Counted from the stretch's first letter, positions 25,298 through 34,614 are shown. The stretch: 64,000 bases of DNA from Desulfobacteraceae bacterium UBA2245 (GCA_002347265.1 DDYB01000005.1:1-64000), one strand, 5' to 3'. Made by a program: numbers and translations. The notes: generated by a model not told the origin, from the letters alone.

Positions 25298-25420
25298 AGA
25301 ACCTGTCCTGGCAAAAAATACCGCGATGGTTTTCAAAAATCACTGCGCCTGCGTGTTCGGCAAAATCACGAGACGCGATGCGCCGCTCCGATGATTCGAA
25401 TTCGGATTCCGGACAATTTT

Positions 25421-26230
25421 TTATCGGGCCGATGGAATATCGTGCTGAAGCAGCAGGGTACCGTCCTCGGAATAAACCCACAGGGTGGCCAGCGCACAGG
25501 AAACCACATGCTTCGCCCGCAAATGCATCGTCTTGTACCGGGAGATGGAAAACTCATGTCCCTTTTCATGGCTGGCCGGTTGCCCGGCGTTCAGCACAAC
25601 CTGGGGGACGACCCGCCAGGTTTCGGAATGCGCCGCATCCGGTTTCAAAACGGCAAACACATAGCCGGAAACCCGATCCTTCCCCGTATTGACCAGCTTG
25701 AAGCGGATATCAAGCGCGTTGCCGCGCCGGTCCGGGATTACAGAAGCTTCCCTGACGGCCACCCTGGACGTGGAAACCGCTCCGGGCCGGGCCTCGGCGG
25801 ACAGGGACGGATCATTGCCCGCCGCCCTGCTATCGGAAGCATCCCCGGATTCACCCGTACCGGACCGGTTCAGAACGATTCGGGTGGTCAGCAGGTCCTT
25901 TTCGTGCCGGATTTCGGCCAGCTCCCGCTCTAAATCGGCGGTCCTGAGGCTCAGGCTGCGCCGCTCGACCTCAGCGCCCCGATACATCCAGAATAAACCG
26001 GCGCATAAACCGGACAGCGTCAGAATGATCAGAAGAATGCCGGCGACAATCCGCCTTGCATTTTCAAATGACATCATGGCGCCGCTGTCCTCGATCAAAA
26101 GAATACGCCAGTTTCCGAACCTGAGAGAAGGCCTGGGCATTCGAACCTTCCCGGGTTCCCTACCCCTGGCCCGAGGCTTTTTCGTCTTTTCGGACTGTCT
26201 GATTTCCAAATTCTCAGCAGGCGGTTTCAT
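25421..26230 (-). CDS. Membrane protein with coiled coil and periplasmic C-terminal domain, function unknown
   Basis: A 269-residue protein. A basic cytoplasmic N-terminus (EKTKKPRARGREPGKVRMPR) is followed by one membrane helix at about 61-83 (IVAGILLIILTLSGLCAGLFW), a coiled coil (VERRSLSLRTADLERELAEI), a low-complexity linker, and a C-terminal domain from about 155 (DIRFKLVNTGKDRVSGYVF) of beta character. I recognise no enzymatic motif. Its place beside a bactofilin suggests a morphogenetic or scaffold role, which is inference. GGAG sits 6 bases before the ATG. Confidence 0.7.
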   Translation of the reverse strand: MKPPAENLEIRQSEKTKKPRARGREPGKVRMPRPSLRFGNWRILLIEDSGAMMSFENARRIVAGILLIILTLSGLCAGLFWMYRGAEVERRSLSLRTADLERELAEIRHEKDLLTTRIVLNRSGTGESGDASDSRAAGNDPSLSAEARPGAVSTSRVAVREASVIPDRRGNALDIRFKLVNTGKDRVSGYVFAVLKPDAAHSETWRVVPQVVLNAGQPASHEKGHEFSISRYKTMHLRAKHVVSCALATLWVYSEDGTLLLQHDIPSAR

Positions 26231-26257
26231 TCCACTCCGTTGGCATCAGCACAAGAT

Positions 26258-27058
26258 TCACTCCACAAAAACAGGATCATGGTGATGGATGCGCAGGTCT
26301 TTTTGCGCGTTGCCGCAGTTGACGGAAATCTCAAGATACCCGCGGCTTCCGATCAGTGCAAGAGCCCGGCCGGGTTCGGCATCGGCATAGGCCGAAGACA
26401 GGCCGGCAATGCGGCATTCTCCGATTCGGATAACCGGCTGGGCCCTGCCGGGTTTCGACCGAAGATAGGCGTCCAGACTCGCCGCATCGATACTGGTCGT
26501 GAGATTTCCGAACCGATCCGCCCAGACAACGGTTCCTGAAAGCCTTCCGTCGGCGCAAATCCGGGGCCGGCCCAGATCCAGGGTCTTCAGTACGCCGCAG
26601 TCAACCGGTTCCCCCATGGCTTCCAGATCCACGCCCGCGGCAAGATGGGCGGCCGCCGGCGCAAATACATCCCGCCCGTGAAAAGTCGTTGAAACGTCTT
26701 TCAGAAAATATTCGGAACGGTTCAACCGGACGGCAAAAATCCCGTCTTTTTGCAGCAGAAAGGACAGCGTCCCGTTGTCCGGTGCAAGGAAAAGATGACC
26801 GTCGGCCCTGAGGGCCAACATCGCCCGCCCGGTTCCCACGCCGGGATCCACCACCGCCAGATGAATGGTGCCGGCCGGGAAATACCGATAGGCCGCACCG
26901 ATGATATAGGCCGCCTGAATGCAATTCTGAGGAGAGATCCCATGGGTAATGTCGACAATTGTCGCGGCCGGACAAATTGAAAGGATCACCCCTTTCATGA
27001 CGCCGACATACTCGTCTTGCAATCCAAAATCGGTCGTCAGTGTGATGATGCCGGTCAT
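26258..27058 (-). CDS. SAM hydroxide adenosyltransferase (DUF62 family)
   Basis: A 266-residue protein of the fluorinase/chlorinase-like family that hydrolyses S-adenosylmethionine to adenosine and methionine. Characteristic are ITLTTDFGLQDEYVGVMKG, DITHGISPQN, AVVDPGVGTGR, LFLAPDNGTLS and the FHGRDVFAPAAAHLA triad region. It follows ruvB by 25 bases, so it is probably co-transcribed with ruvCAB; a functional link to recombination is not known. It is cytoplasmic. Confidence 0.9.
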   Translation of the reverse strand: MTGIITLTTDFGLQDEYVGVMKGVILSICPAATIVDITHGISPQNCIQAAYIIGAAYRYFPAGTIHLAVVDPGVGTGRAMLALRADGHLFLAPDNGTLSFLLQKDGIFAVRLNRSEYFLKDVSTTFHGRDVFAPAAAHLAAGVDLEAMGEPVDCGVLKTLDLGRPRICADGRLSGTVVWADRFGNLTTSIDAASLDAYLRSKPGRAQPVIRIGECRIAGLSSAYADAEPGRALALIGSRGYLEISVNCGNAQKDLRIHHHDPVFVE

Positions 27059-27083
27059 ATGCGCACAATCCCGAATGCCGGCA

Positions 27084-28127
27084 TCAGGGGAAGCATTTGC
27101 CCTGAACGGGCAGCCCCAGATGGAGGTAGGCGGATTCCGGGGCCCGGCGGCCCGAAGAAGTCCGAAGCACCAGCCCGGTTTTCAGCAGATAGGGCTCCAC
27201 CACGTCAACCAGCGTGTCCGCTTCCTCCTGCAGGGTGGCGGCGATGGCCTCGATGCCCACCGGACCGCCGTTGTAAAATTCGATGATGGTCTGAAGATAG
27301 CGGCGGTCCAGCCGGGTCAGGCCTTTTTCATCCACGCCTTCCAGCGCAAGGGCTTCACCAACGGTCTTTGCGCTGATCACTCCGTCGGACCGCACCTGAG
27401 CGTAATCCCGGACCCTTTTCAGCAGCCGGTTGACGATCCGGGGCGTTCCCCGGCTGCGTCTGGCAAGCTCCCCGGCCCCCCCGTCATCAATCATCGCGCC
27501 GAGCAGGTGCGCCGATCTCCGGGTAATGACGATCAGATCTTCTTCGGAATAAAAATCAAGATTTCGGAAGATGCCGAACCGGTCCCGGAGCGGGGCGGAC
27601 AGAAGTCCCACCCGCGTGGTCGCCCCCACCAGCGAGAAACGCTTGAGACGATACCGGTGGCTGCGGGCGTGAACCCCCTTGTCAAAAACAAAATCCACGG
27701 CAAAATCTTCCATGGCCGGATAGAGGAATTCCTCCACCGCCTTGGGAATCCGGTGAATCTCGTCGATAAAAAGCACGTCCCCGTCCTCGAGGTGGGTCAG
27801 AATGCCGACCAGGTCCCCGCCCTTTTCAAGCGCCGGTCCGGAGGTGATGGTCAACCGGCTTCCCATTTCATTGGCGATGATATGGGCCAGCGTGGTCTTG
27901 CCCAGCCCCGGAGGCCCGTGAAAAAGCACGTGATCCAGAGGCTCTTTTCGAAGTTTGGCCGCCTCGATGGCGATGGCAAGGGTTTCCACCGCCTCTTTCT
28001 GCCCGACGTATTCGGACAGCCGCTCCGGTCTCAGGGACAGAAGTTCAGGCGTTTCGTCCACCGGAAGACTGAGCCCGGTGATGATTTCGGGCCGGGCCGA
28101 TGAATGCGTGATAATACCTTTGGACAT
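27084..28127 (-). CDS. ruvB: Holliday junction branch-migration ATPase RuvB
   Basis: A 347-residue AAA+ helicase motor. LRPERLSEYVGQ starts the domain, Walker A is FHGPPGLGKTTLAHI, Walker B is LFIDEIHRI, sensor/arginine-finger region is GATTRVGLLSAPLRDRFG and a winged-helix domain ends the protein. It drives branch migration with RuvA. Its start overlaps the ruvA stop by one base (TGATG), and it follows ruvC and ruvA in the standard ruvCAB order. Confidence 0.97.
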   Translation of the reverse strand: MSKGIITHSSARPEIITGLSLPVDETPELLSLRPERLSEYVGQKEAVETLAIAIEAAKLRKEPLDHVLFHGPPGLGKTTLAHIIANEMGSRLTITSGPALEKGGDLVGILTHLEDGDVLFIDEIHRIPKAVEEFLYPAMEDFAVDFVFDKGVHARSHRYRLKRFSLVGATTRVGLLSAPLRDRFGIFRNLDFYSEEDLIVITRRSAHLLGAMIDDGGAGELARRSRGTPRIVNRLLKRVRDYAQVRSDGVISAKTVGEALALEGVDEKGLTRLDRRYLQTIIEFYNGGPVGIEAIAATLQEEADTLVDVVEPYLLKTGLVLRTSSGRRAPESAYLHLGLPVQGKCFP

Positions 28128-28735
28128 CAGGGCGTCTCCCCGCGGTAAACCTCATCAAAGAGTTCTTCAGGAGTGGAAATGGCGCTGTTGCGCTTCAAGG
28201 CCTGTGCAATCATGTTCCTAGCATCCGCCGGCCGGTGGCCGAGCTGCTCGACCAGCACCTTGTAAACCGGCGCGGACGCATCGGAAAAGGCTTCCTCCGG
28301 TCCGGCTCCCTGCACCGAAACGAATCTTTCGATCCGTCCGCAAAGCGCGGCGACAATCTTCTGGGCGGTCCGGTCGCCGATTCCCTTCAAGCGGGAAAGC
28401 GCAACCACATCCCGGCTCTCAATCGCCCTGGCAATGTCTGGTATCGGAAGCGTCAGGGCTTTGGCGGCCTTCAACGGCCCGATATCCCCCACGCCGATGA
28501 ACTGCTGGAAAAAATCCTTTTCCGTTTCGGAATTAAAACCGATCAGCACGGGTTTGGGCTGGCGTTCGGTCTGATGATAATAAATATAGAGCGATATCTC
28601 ATCGCCGATGGCTTTCTGCCGGATGGTTTTCATCACCACCACCGGCAGAAGAATCTCATAACCCACCTGATGGGTCAGCAGCAGAATCCGGTCTTCGTCA
28701 AGCTTCAGCAGTTTTCCTTCCAGATAACCGATCAT
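28127..28735 (-). CDS. ruvA: Holliday junction-binding protein RuvA
   Basis: A 202-residue protein starting MIGYLEGKLLKLDE. The N-terminal OB fold is followed by helix-hairpin-helix motifs (LSRLKGIGDRTAQKIVAAL) and a C-terminal three-helix domain that contacts RuvB. ATG 28735 with GAGGAG upstream overlaps the ruvC stop as ATGA; a longer frame to 28756 is not conserved. Confidence 0.96.
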   Translation of the reverse strand: MIGYLEGKLLKLDEDRILLLTHQVGYEILLPVVVMKTIRQKAIGDEISLYIYYHQTERQPKPVLIGFNSETEKDFFQQFIGVGDIGPLKAAKALTLPIPDIARAIESRDVVALSRLKGIGDRTAQKIVAALCGRIERFVSVQGAGPEEAFSDASAPVYKVLVEQLGHRPADARNMIAQALKRNSAISTPEELFDEVYRGETP

Positions 28736-29247
28736 GATTTCTCCTCTGCGCCCCACGGGTTTCCGGAAGCCCGGAACATGCCGATCAGCGCAAGCGCCAG
28801 GGCATCGGAAGCATGAGAAGGCCGAATGGGCGATGAAATATTTAAGACATGACGCACCGCCTTTTCAAGCTGAATTTTGCTGGCATTCCCGTTTCCGGTC
28901 AACACCTGCTTTGCCTCCCGCACCGAGATCGCGGCCACGGGGACACCGGCCCGGCATCCGGCCAGAAGAATCACGCCGGTCACCTTGCCCAGGGTGATGC
29001 CCGAGGCGGGGTATTTTTCCAGAGAGAAGACATCCTCCACAACCATTTGATCCGGGGATTCTTCCTTCAGCAGGGCGGTGAGCTTTGAATAGATCTGGTT
29101 GAGCCGTTCAGGAAGGGTATCATGCTTGGAGGTCCGTATCCCCCCGTAAGCATGTGACCGGACCTCTTGTCCGGATCCGCTGACGATGCCGATGCCGGTG
29201 GCGGCCAGACCGGGGTCAATGCCGATGGTCTTGATGGGCCTGCGCAT
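28732..29247 (-). CDS. ruvC: Holliday junction resolvase RuvC
   Basis: A 171-residue RNase H-fold endonuclease. IGIDPGLAATGIG carries the first catalytic Asp, VVEDVF the Glu, and SHASDALALAL the C-terminal acidic residues. It cleaves Holliday junctions in concert with RuvAB, which are encoded directly downstream with overlapping codons. Confidence 0.96.
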   Translation of the reverse strand: MRRPIKTIGIDPGLAATGIGIVSGSGQEVRSHAYGGIRTSKHDTLPERLNQIYSKLTALLKEESPDQMVVEDVFSLEKYPASGITLGKVTGVILLAGCRAGVPVAAISVREAKQVLTGNGNASKIQLEKAVRHVLNISSPIRPSHASDALALALIGMFRASGNPWGAEEKS

Positions 29248-29336
29248 CGATGATCCTTTTCACGTTGAAACCTGAAGCAAACCGCATTCGAATGGGCGCA
29301 TCCCCAACCTGCCGGATTCTCTCACGCGGTCTTTCA

Positions 29337-30176
29337 TCAGGGATTCAATTTTTTCTCCGCTATCTTCGCCTCGTTGGATCCGGGAAATTTCTTCACCAGT
29401 TCCTGAAGAATCAGACGGCCGTTGGCCTTATCACCGATATTGTAAAAGGACATCCCCTGCTTGAGCATCGCAGCGGGAACCTTGTTCCCTTTGGGATATT
29501 TTTCGATGACCTGCTGGTATTCCAGAATGGCTTTTTCATACCATTTCTCACGGTAGTAAACCTCTCCCAGCCAGAACTGAGCATTATTCGCCGTCTTGGA
29601 GGTCGGGTATTTTTTCAGATAATCCTGAAACCCCTGACGGGCCGTTTCAAAATCCCCTTTGTCCAGAGCCTGTTTGGAAGCGTTGTACAACGCTTCTTCG
29701 CTCAGTTCACCGCTGGAAGGAGAAACCGGGGGTTTCCCTGCATCGGCTTCCGCAATCTCCAGATTCAGGTATTGTTCCAGCCGGGCCAGCCGTGCCTGGT
29801 CCCGGCGCAAAAGCTCATCGATCCGGTTCAACCGCGACTGACGCTGTTCGTCGTCCCTTCCGACAGAAACGGTTTCCCGGCTGATCAGATGTTCGGTTTC
29901 CTCAAGCCGCCCCTGCAACTCGCGAATCTGTTCCTGAATGGCGGAAAACGAAGCCCGCATGCCTGCGGTTTGTTCCCGGACCCCCTGGTCTTCTTCAGTT
30001 CGCACCTGTGCGTAATCTTCCAGGCGGGCATCGATCGTATTCGCCTTTTTGTTCAACGCGGCGTTCTGATTTTCCAGCAGGGAAATCCGGTCGTGAAGCA
30101 CGGCGACATCCTGCTGCATGGCGCAGCCGGCGCTGAAAATCAAAACAACAATAAACCAGCATGATAAGGATTTCAT
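29337..30176 (-). CDS. cpoB: Tol-Pal coordination lipoprotein CpoB (YbgF)
   Basis: A 279-residue protein. A lipoprotein signal ends in VLIFSAGC (Cys 18), then a coiled-coil trimerisation region (LHDRISLLENQNAALNKKAN), a linker, and three TPR-like repeats (LYNASKQALDKGDFETARQG, FWLGEVYYREKWYEKAI). CpoB couples outer-membrane constriction with septal peptidoglycan synthesis. ATG 30176 begins the signal peptide; 27 upstream in-frame codons lack conservation. It closes the tolQ-R-A-B-pal-cpoB series. Confidence 0.9.
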   Translation of the reverse strand: MKSLSCWFIVVLIFSAGCAMQQDVAVLHDRISLLENQNAALNKKANTIDARLEDYAQVRTEEDQGVREQTAGMRASFSAIQEQIRELQGRLEETEHLISRETVSVGRDDEQRQSRLNRIDELLRRDQARLARLEQYLNLEIAEADAGKPPVSPSSGELSEEALYNASKQALDKGDFETARQGFQDYLKKYPTSKTANNAQFWLGEVYYREKWYEKAILEYQQVIEKYPKGNKVPAAMLKQGMSFYNIGDKANGRLILQELVKKFPGSNEAKIAEKKLNP

Positions 30177-30291
30177 GGTCAACGCTCTCGAAGGATTTGG
30201 AAAAAACATGATGCGCCAAGAAAGCAAGATGAAAATACCGGCCCATCGGTCAACCACTTCCCGACGGGCCGGATTTTAAAAGTTCCGGTTT

Positions 30292-30876
30292 TTACCGGAT
30301 TTCAAAATGAGCTCTTCGATTCCTGGCCCATGCGGCTTCGTCATGACCGGAGTCCAGAGGCCGTTCTTCTCCATAGCTGACGGTATCCATGCGGGATGCG
30401 GAAATCCCCAGATCCGTCAGGTAAGCCCTCACGCTGTTGGCTCTTCTGTCTCCCAGCGCCAGGTTGTATTCATTGGTGCCGCGTTCATCGCAATGTCCCT
30501 CGATGGTCACGGAAGCATCTGAATTTCTGCGAAGCCACTGGGCCTTATCCAGCAGAATCTGCTGGGCCTCGGCGCTCAGCACGGAGCTGTCGAAATCAAA
30601 ATGGACATCCTCATTGACGAACCGTTCACGCTCGGTCATAGCGCCTTGACCCTGCAGGGCCGCGGCTCTTTGTCTTTCTTCCAAAAGCCGCTGTTCCTCC
30701 AGAGCGCGCTGCCGTGCCAGCTCTTCCTGCCGGGCTCTCTCAGCCGCCAGTCTATCTTCCTCGGACTGAGTAAGAGAAGTATCCGAACTGATGGTCTTCT
30801 TGGCGCAGGAAACCGTAAAAAGCATTCCTGACATGACAAAACATAAAGCAAAAATCATCCACAACACTCTGCGCAT
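30292..30876 (-). CDS. pal: Peptidoglycan-associated lipoprotein Pal
   Basis: A 194-residue lipoprotein with signal MRRVLWMIFALCFVMSG and lipobox ending at Cys24 (FTVSC). A charged helical stretch (EEDRLAAERARQEELARQRA) leads into a C-terminal OmpA-like domain with FDFDSSVLS, EGHCDERGTNEYNLALGDRR and AHFEIR, which binds diaminopimelate in peptidoglycan. The charged linker is longer than in E. coli Pal. Its ribosome site lies in a duplicated segment shared with the tolB 3' end. Confidence 0.95.
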   Translation of the reverse strand: MRRVLWMIFALCFVMSGMLFTVSCAKKTISSDTSLTQSEEDRLAAERARQEELARQRALEEQRLLEERQRAAALQGQGAMTERERFVNEDVHFDFDSSVLSAEAQQILLDKAQWLRRNSDASVTIEGHCDERGTNEYNLALGDRRANSVRAYLTDLGISASRMDTVSYGEERPLDSGHDEAAWARNRRAHFEIR

Positions 30877-31165
30877 GCCTAACTCTCCTTTTCAAAATCC
30901 AGTGGTTTTTCCTGATTGATAATCGGCGGCGACCGCCTGAGGCGGTTCTGCTCGCCGGACAAGTTCAACAACATTCGCTGATCGGTTCCGTAAACGTTCA
31001 TCATTTAAATTCTGGTCGCAAAACTCTGCGAATCTCTATGTCTCCTTCTAAAAATCCAGTGGTTTTTCCTGATTGAAAAGCGGCGGCGACCACCTGGGGC
31101 TGGTCTGCTCGCCGGACAAGTTCAACAACATTCGCTGATCGGTTCCGTAAGCGTTCATCACGTAA
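30870..31165 (-). repeat. Tandem duplication of tolB 3' end plus pal leader
   Basis: About 135 bases at 30870-31005 and 31022-31165 are near-identical, period about 157. Each unit holds the last roughly 110 bases of tolB (shared words GCTCGCCGGACAAGTTCAAC and CGCTGATCGGTTCCGTAA), the AAGGAGA ribosome site and the first codons of pal (CGCAGAGT). In the tolB-proximal copy the pal start has decayed (ATG is lost); in the pal-proximal copy the tolB tail is a non-functional remnant. Confidence 0.85.
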
Positions 31166-32415
31166 ATCCTGGAAGGTCCCTGGCGCGTGGAGCTGAACGC
31201 AATCAGATTGCCGTCCGGAGACCAGCTCGGGGACTCGTTGTTTCCCGCGTTCCGGGTGAGTTGAACCGAATCCGCAGCCTTGACGCCGATGACGTGGATA
31301 TTGAACTGCCCGTCATCCGAACCGCAATAGGCGATGCGATCGCCCTTCGGCGACCATGCGGGCTGGGTATTGTATCGGCCTTGAAAAGTCAATCTGCGAA
31401 CCTGACCGGAGGCAAGCTCCTGAATGTAAATATGCGGGTTTCCGGAACGATTTGACACAAACGCCATCTGTTTGCCGTCAGGCGAAAAAGAAGGCGAAAC
31501 GTCGATGCCCGGATTATGGGTCAATCTTCTAATGATATTGCCATTTCCCGTCAAGAGATAAATTTCCGAGTCGCCTGAAAATGAAAGGGTGGCCGCCAGG
31601 GCAAACTGGCCGGGAAACCACGCAGGGGAAATGTTCACCCCCTCCTTGGCCACGACCGCACCCCTTTTTTCCTTCAGCTGCCGGATCTGAAGCTCCGGCT
31701 TTCCCCTCGCATAGGAAGTGAAGGCGAGCCACTGCCCGTCCGAAGACCACGCCGGGGAAAGGCTGATGCTCCCGCTCCGGGTGACGGGCTTTGGATCATA
31801 TCCGTCAAAATCGCATACAAAAATTTCCTTGGGTCCGGTCTGTGTGGAAACAAAGGCGATCTGGGTATCGAATATCCCTCTTTCTCCAGTAATGCTGTAA
31901 ATTACCTCTCCGGCAAACCGGCGCATGATTTTTAGAAGATCCGCGGTGGGGCCCTTGTATTTTTTGCCGACCAGCATCTGGCCCTTGAAACTGTCGAAAA
32001 GCCGGAGCTCCGCCTCCACGGCATCACCCTGCACCAGCAGGCCGCCGGTGATCAGCAGTTCGGCGCCGACGGTCGTCCAGTTCTGAAAGTTGATGCCGGC
32101 CCCGACAATGTCGTCCTTCCGGGGATCGAAAAGAAAACTCCCGCGATCCAGCAGCTTGAAATAACTCGTAAAATCCAGGGTCCGGGAAAGCATATCCGCG
32201 GCTTCGGCGCACTTTGCCAGTTCCGAATCATTTCCGGAAACCCCCTTGAAAACCGGAACGGCAATGGGGATTTTTTTCAGAAAAGGGTTGTTAATATTGA
32301 TATAAACATCAGGGGACTTGCCGGAGACCGGACAGGCGAGCGCCAGAAACAGCAGGCATGCAAAAACCAGCCTGATGCAATTCAACGCGTTCGAATTCTC
32401 AACAACCCGCTTCAT
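31048..32415 (-). CDS. tolB: Tol-Pal translocation protein TolB
   Basis: A 455-residue periplasmic protein. The signal peptide covers about residues 1-32 (LVFACLLFLALACPVSG). An N-terminal domain with IPIAVPVF precedes a six-bladed beta-propeller built of WSPDG-type repeats (LSPAWSSDGQWLAF, VSPSFSPDGKQMAF, ESPSWSPDGNLIAF). TolB links Pal to TolA. The annotated end is the intact 3' end; a second, decayed copy of that end follows before pal. Confidence 0.95.
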   Translation of the reverse strand: MKRVVENSNALNCIRLVFACLLFLALACPVSGKSPDVYININNPFLKKIPIAVPVFKGVSGNDSELAKCAEAADMLSRTLDFTSYFKLLDRGSFLFDPRKDDIVGAGINFQNWTTVGAELLITGGLLVQGDAVEAELRLFDSFKGQMLVGKKYKGPTADLLKIMRRFAGEVIYSITGERGIFDTQIAFVSTQTGPKEIFVCDFDGYDPKPVTRSGSISLSPAWSSDGQWLAFTSYARGKPELQIRQLKEKRGAVVAKEGVNISPAWFPGQFALAATLSFSGDSEIYLLTGNGNIIRRLTHNPGIDVSPSFSPDGKQMAFVSNRSGNPHIYIQELASGQVRRLTFQGRYNTQPAWSPKGDRIAYCGSDDGQFNIHVIGVKAADSVQLTRNAGNNESPSWSPDGNLIAFSSTRQGPSRIYVMNAYGTDQRMLLNLSGEQTSPRWSPPLFNQEKPLDF

Positions 32416-32549
32416 GGTTCAAATACATCCTTTCATTTTATTGCGCAAAATCAGCCCGGTCATTATCATGGTTTGCCGCGGTCCGGCAAGGGGCCAAGCC
32501 GGAATGCGATTCATCTGTATCGAAGCAGGATTTCCTTGCTGCCGGCGCC

Positions 32550-33473
32550 TTATTTCTGTACGCCCGACGGCGTAAAATACAGCCCCACACTCAAGGGCGA
32601 TTTGCCAGCCGGAGGCGGCGGCAGGGGATTGGATTTTTTCACCGCCCGGTAGGCTGATTCGTCCAGATACGCATTGCCGGACCTTGTTTCAAACCATATG
32701 TCCACGATCTCGCCGCTGGATGCGATGGTAATCACCAGAAGCGCTTCCGCATTCTGAATGTTTCCGGCAAGCTGTTCGGGAAAGGCCCAGTTTTTTTGAA
32801 CCTGTTCCATGACGATATTGTTTGCATACACATCCCAGATCGTCCCGACCTCTCCGCCCCCACCGCCCTCTCCACCGCTCTGTCCTCCGGCCGGCGGACC
32901 GGCGCCGGCCGGCAAAGCGGATCCGGCGGCCTGATTCGGCGGCCCTTTTGCCACATCTTTTTTGAGTTTATCCAGCGCCTGGGCCAACGAGTCGGGTTTC
33001 GTCGACTCGGCCCTGGTCTCGATGCGCTTGACAGCGCTTTCAACAACCTTATCCGGTTTAAAGGTTTTTTTCTTCAGAGATTCCTTGGGTTTCACGGGCT
33101 CGGTTTTTTTGGCAACGGAAACCGCCTCGGGCTTGGGAGTCTCAGGAACCGGTTTTTGCTCAACCGGAACCGGGGGCGGCGTTTCCGCTTTTGGCGCCGG
33201 TTTCGGAATTTTTTGCTCCGCAGGCGTTTCAACCTTCGGGGCAGCAGGGCCTGAAGGCTTCGCCTCGGGCGTACTGGACGGAAAGGAAACCATGGTGACG
33301 TTGATGACCGACGGAGAAGACCGCCTGTAAGCGGGTTTATGCGCAATCATGAACGCGGCCAGGGCGATCAGCGCCAGATGAACCGCGCAGGAGACGGCAA
33401 GCATTGCAATCAGCCTTTTATGATCAACGCCGCGATAAAATGAATGAAACTGAATCGGACGTGTCGGTTTCAT
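32550..33473 (-). CDS. tolA: TolA/TonB-family energy transducer
   Basis: A 307-residue protein. One N-terminal membrane helix (IAMLAVSCAVHLALIALAAFM) is followed by a long Pro/Lys/Glu-rich periplasmic spacer (KAETPPPVPVEQKPVPETPK), a Gly-rich hinge and a C-terminal TonB/TolA domain (VYANNIVMEQVQKNWAFPEQ, DESAYRAVKKSNPLPPPP). By position between tolR and tolB it is TolA, coupling the proton motive force to TolB/Pal. Its start overlaps the tolR stop by 4 bases. Confidence 0.87.
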   Translation of the reverse strand: MKPTRPIQFHSFYRGVDHKRLIAMLAVSCAVHLALIALAAFMIAHKPAYRRSSPSVINVTMVSFPSSTPEAKPSGPAAPKVETPAEQKIPKPAPKAETPPPVPVEQKPVPETPKPEAVSVAKKTEPVKPKESLKKKTFKPDKVVESAVKRIETRAESTKPDSLAQALDKLKKDVAKGPPNQAAGSALPAGAGPPAGGQSGGEGGGGGEVGTIWDVYANNIVMEQVQKNWAFPEQLAGNIQNAEALLVITIASSGEIVDIWFETRSGNAYLDESAYRAVKKSNPLPPPPAGKSPLSVGLYFTPSGVQK

Positions 33474-33916
33474 CGTTTGCCGGTTTTGGACCCTTTTGCC
33501 CCGGTCTCCTCGGTTTGCGGAAGGGTGATCATGCCAAGCTTTTCGACGCCGGCCGACTTGATCTCCGCCATCGCCTGGACAACGGATCCGTAAGCAACGT
33601 CCTTATCCGCCCGAAGATATACATTGCGATCCGTACGCTCCTGAAGAATCTTCTCCAGTTTTTCCTTCAGCATATCGATCGTGACCATATAATCATTGAT
33701 GTAGATCCGGCTTTCCTTGTCGATGGCGACCACCAGGGTCTTCTCGTCCGACGGCAAAGATTCGGCCGTAGTCTCGGGCAGAGCCACATGAACCCCCTGG
33801 ACCATCATGGGCGCGGTTACCATGAAAATGATTAAAAGTACCAGCATGACATCGACAAAAGGCGTCACATTGATGTCCGACATAAACCGGTCCGAACCCC
33901 CGCTTCCCATGGCCAT
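33470..33916 (-). CDS. tolR: TolR (ExbD family)
   Basis: A 148-residue protein with one membrane helix beginning NVTPFVDVMLVLLIIFMV, whose Asp is the conserved proton-pathway residue, and a periplasmic domain (VALPETTAESLPSDEKTLVV). It forms the TolQR motor. The first ATG at 33916 overlaps the tolQ stop; a second in-frame ATG lies two codons later. Confidence 0.93.
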   Translation of the reverse strand: MAMGSGGSDRFMSDINVTPFVDVMLVLLIIFMVTAPMMVQGVHVALPETTAESLPSDEKTLVVAIDKESRIYINDYMVTIDMLKEKLEKILQERTDRNVYLRADKDVAYGSVVQAMAEIKSAGVEKLGMITLPQTEETGAKGSKTGKR

Positions 33917-34614
33917 CAGCCGTCCCCTTTCGTCCGCTTCCAGTCGCGTTCGACGATATTCAGAAAATCCGACGAAAAACTCTGCAGTTCTGTTTCAAGA
34001 ATACGGATTCTGTGCATGAAGTAATTAAACGCGATGACGGCGGGAATCGCCACGGCAAGACCCGCAGCGGTGGCGATCAGGGCTTCGGATATTCCCGGCG
34101 CCACAACGGCGAGGCTGGCCGAGCCTCTCTGGCCGATTCCGTGGAACGAATTCATGATGCCCCAGACCGTGCCGAAAAGGCCGATAAACGGCGTCGTATT
34201 GCCGGTGGTTGCCAGAAACGGAACCATCTGGGTCATGATGGTCACCTCGGTATTGATCGCACGGCGCAGCGCCCGCTTCACGTTGTCGAGTCCCGCGCCG
34301 GAAAAGCCCGCTTCCTGATGGCCGGACGACGGACCGAGGTTTTTCAGTTCCGCATACCCGATACGGAATACCCGCGCCAGCGGACTGAAGTCCAGCCTCT
34401 TGGACCTTGCAAAAGCGGCTGAAAAATCACGGGTCTTCCAGAAATAATCGATGAAAATCACGGATTCTTTATAGGCCCTTCTCAGATAACGGTATTTGAT
34501 AACAATGATGGCCCAGGAGGTAACGGAAAAAATAAACAGCAGCGCCAGCACCAGCTGAACCATCAAACCGGCGTTTGCAACCATCGAAATAATGTCAATA
34601 CTCTCAACAGACAT
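33916..34614 (-). CDS. tolQ: TolQ (ExbB/MotA family)
   Basis: A 232-residue membrane protein with three hydrophobic segments at about 14-36, 128-155 and 168-195. FLATTGNTTPFIGLFGTVWG and GISEALIATAAGLAVAIPA are the proton-channel helices shared with ExbB and MotA. It is the first gene of the tol operon and pumps protons with TolR. Confidence 0.94.
   Translation of the reverse strand: MSVESIDIISMVANAGLMVQLVLALLFIFSVTSWAIIVIKYRYLRRAYKESVIFIDYFWKTRDFSAAFARSKRLDFSPLARVFRIGYAELKNLGPSSGHQEAGFSGAGLDNVKRALRRAINTEVTIMTQMVPFLATTGNTTPFIGLFGTVWGIMNSFHGIGQRGSASLAVVAPGISEALIATAAGLAVAIPAVIAFNYFMHRIRILETELQSFSSDFLNIVERDWKRTKGDG

Noticed and set aside
26949..28103. 384-codon plus-strand frame opposite ruvB
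   Set aside because: It mirrors a fully conserved ruvB gene and shows no protein motifs.
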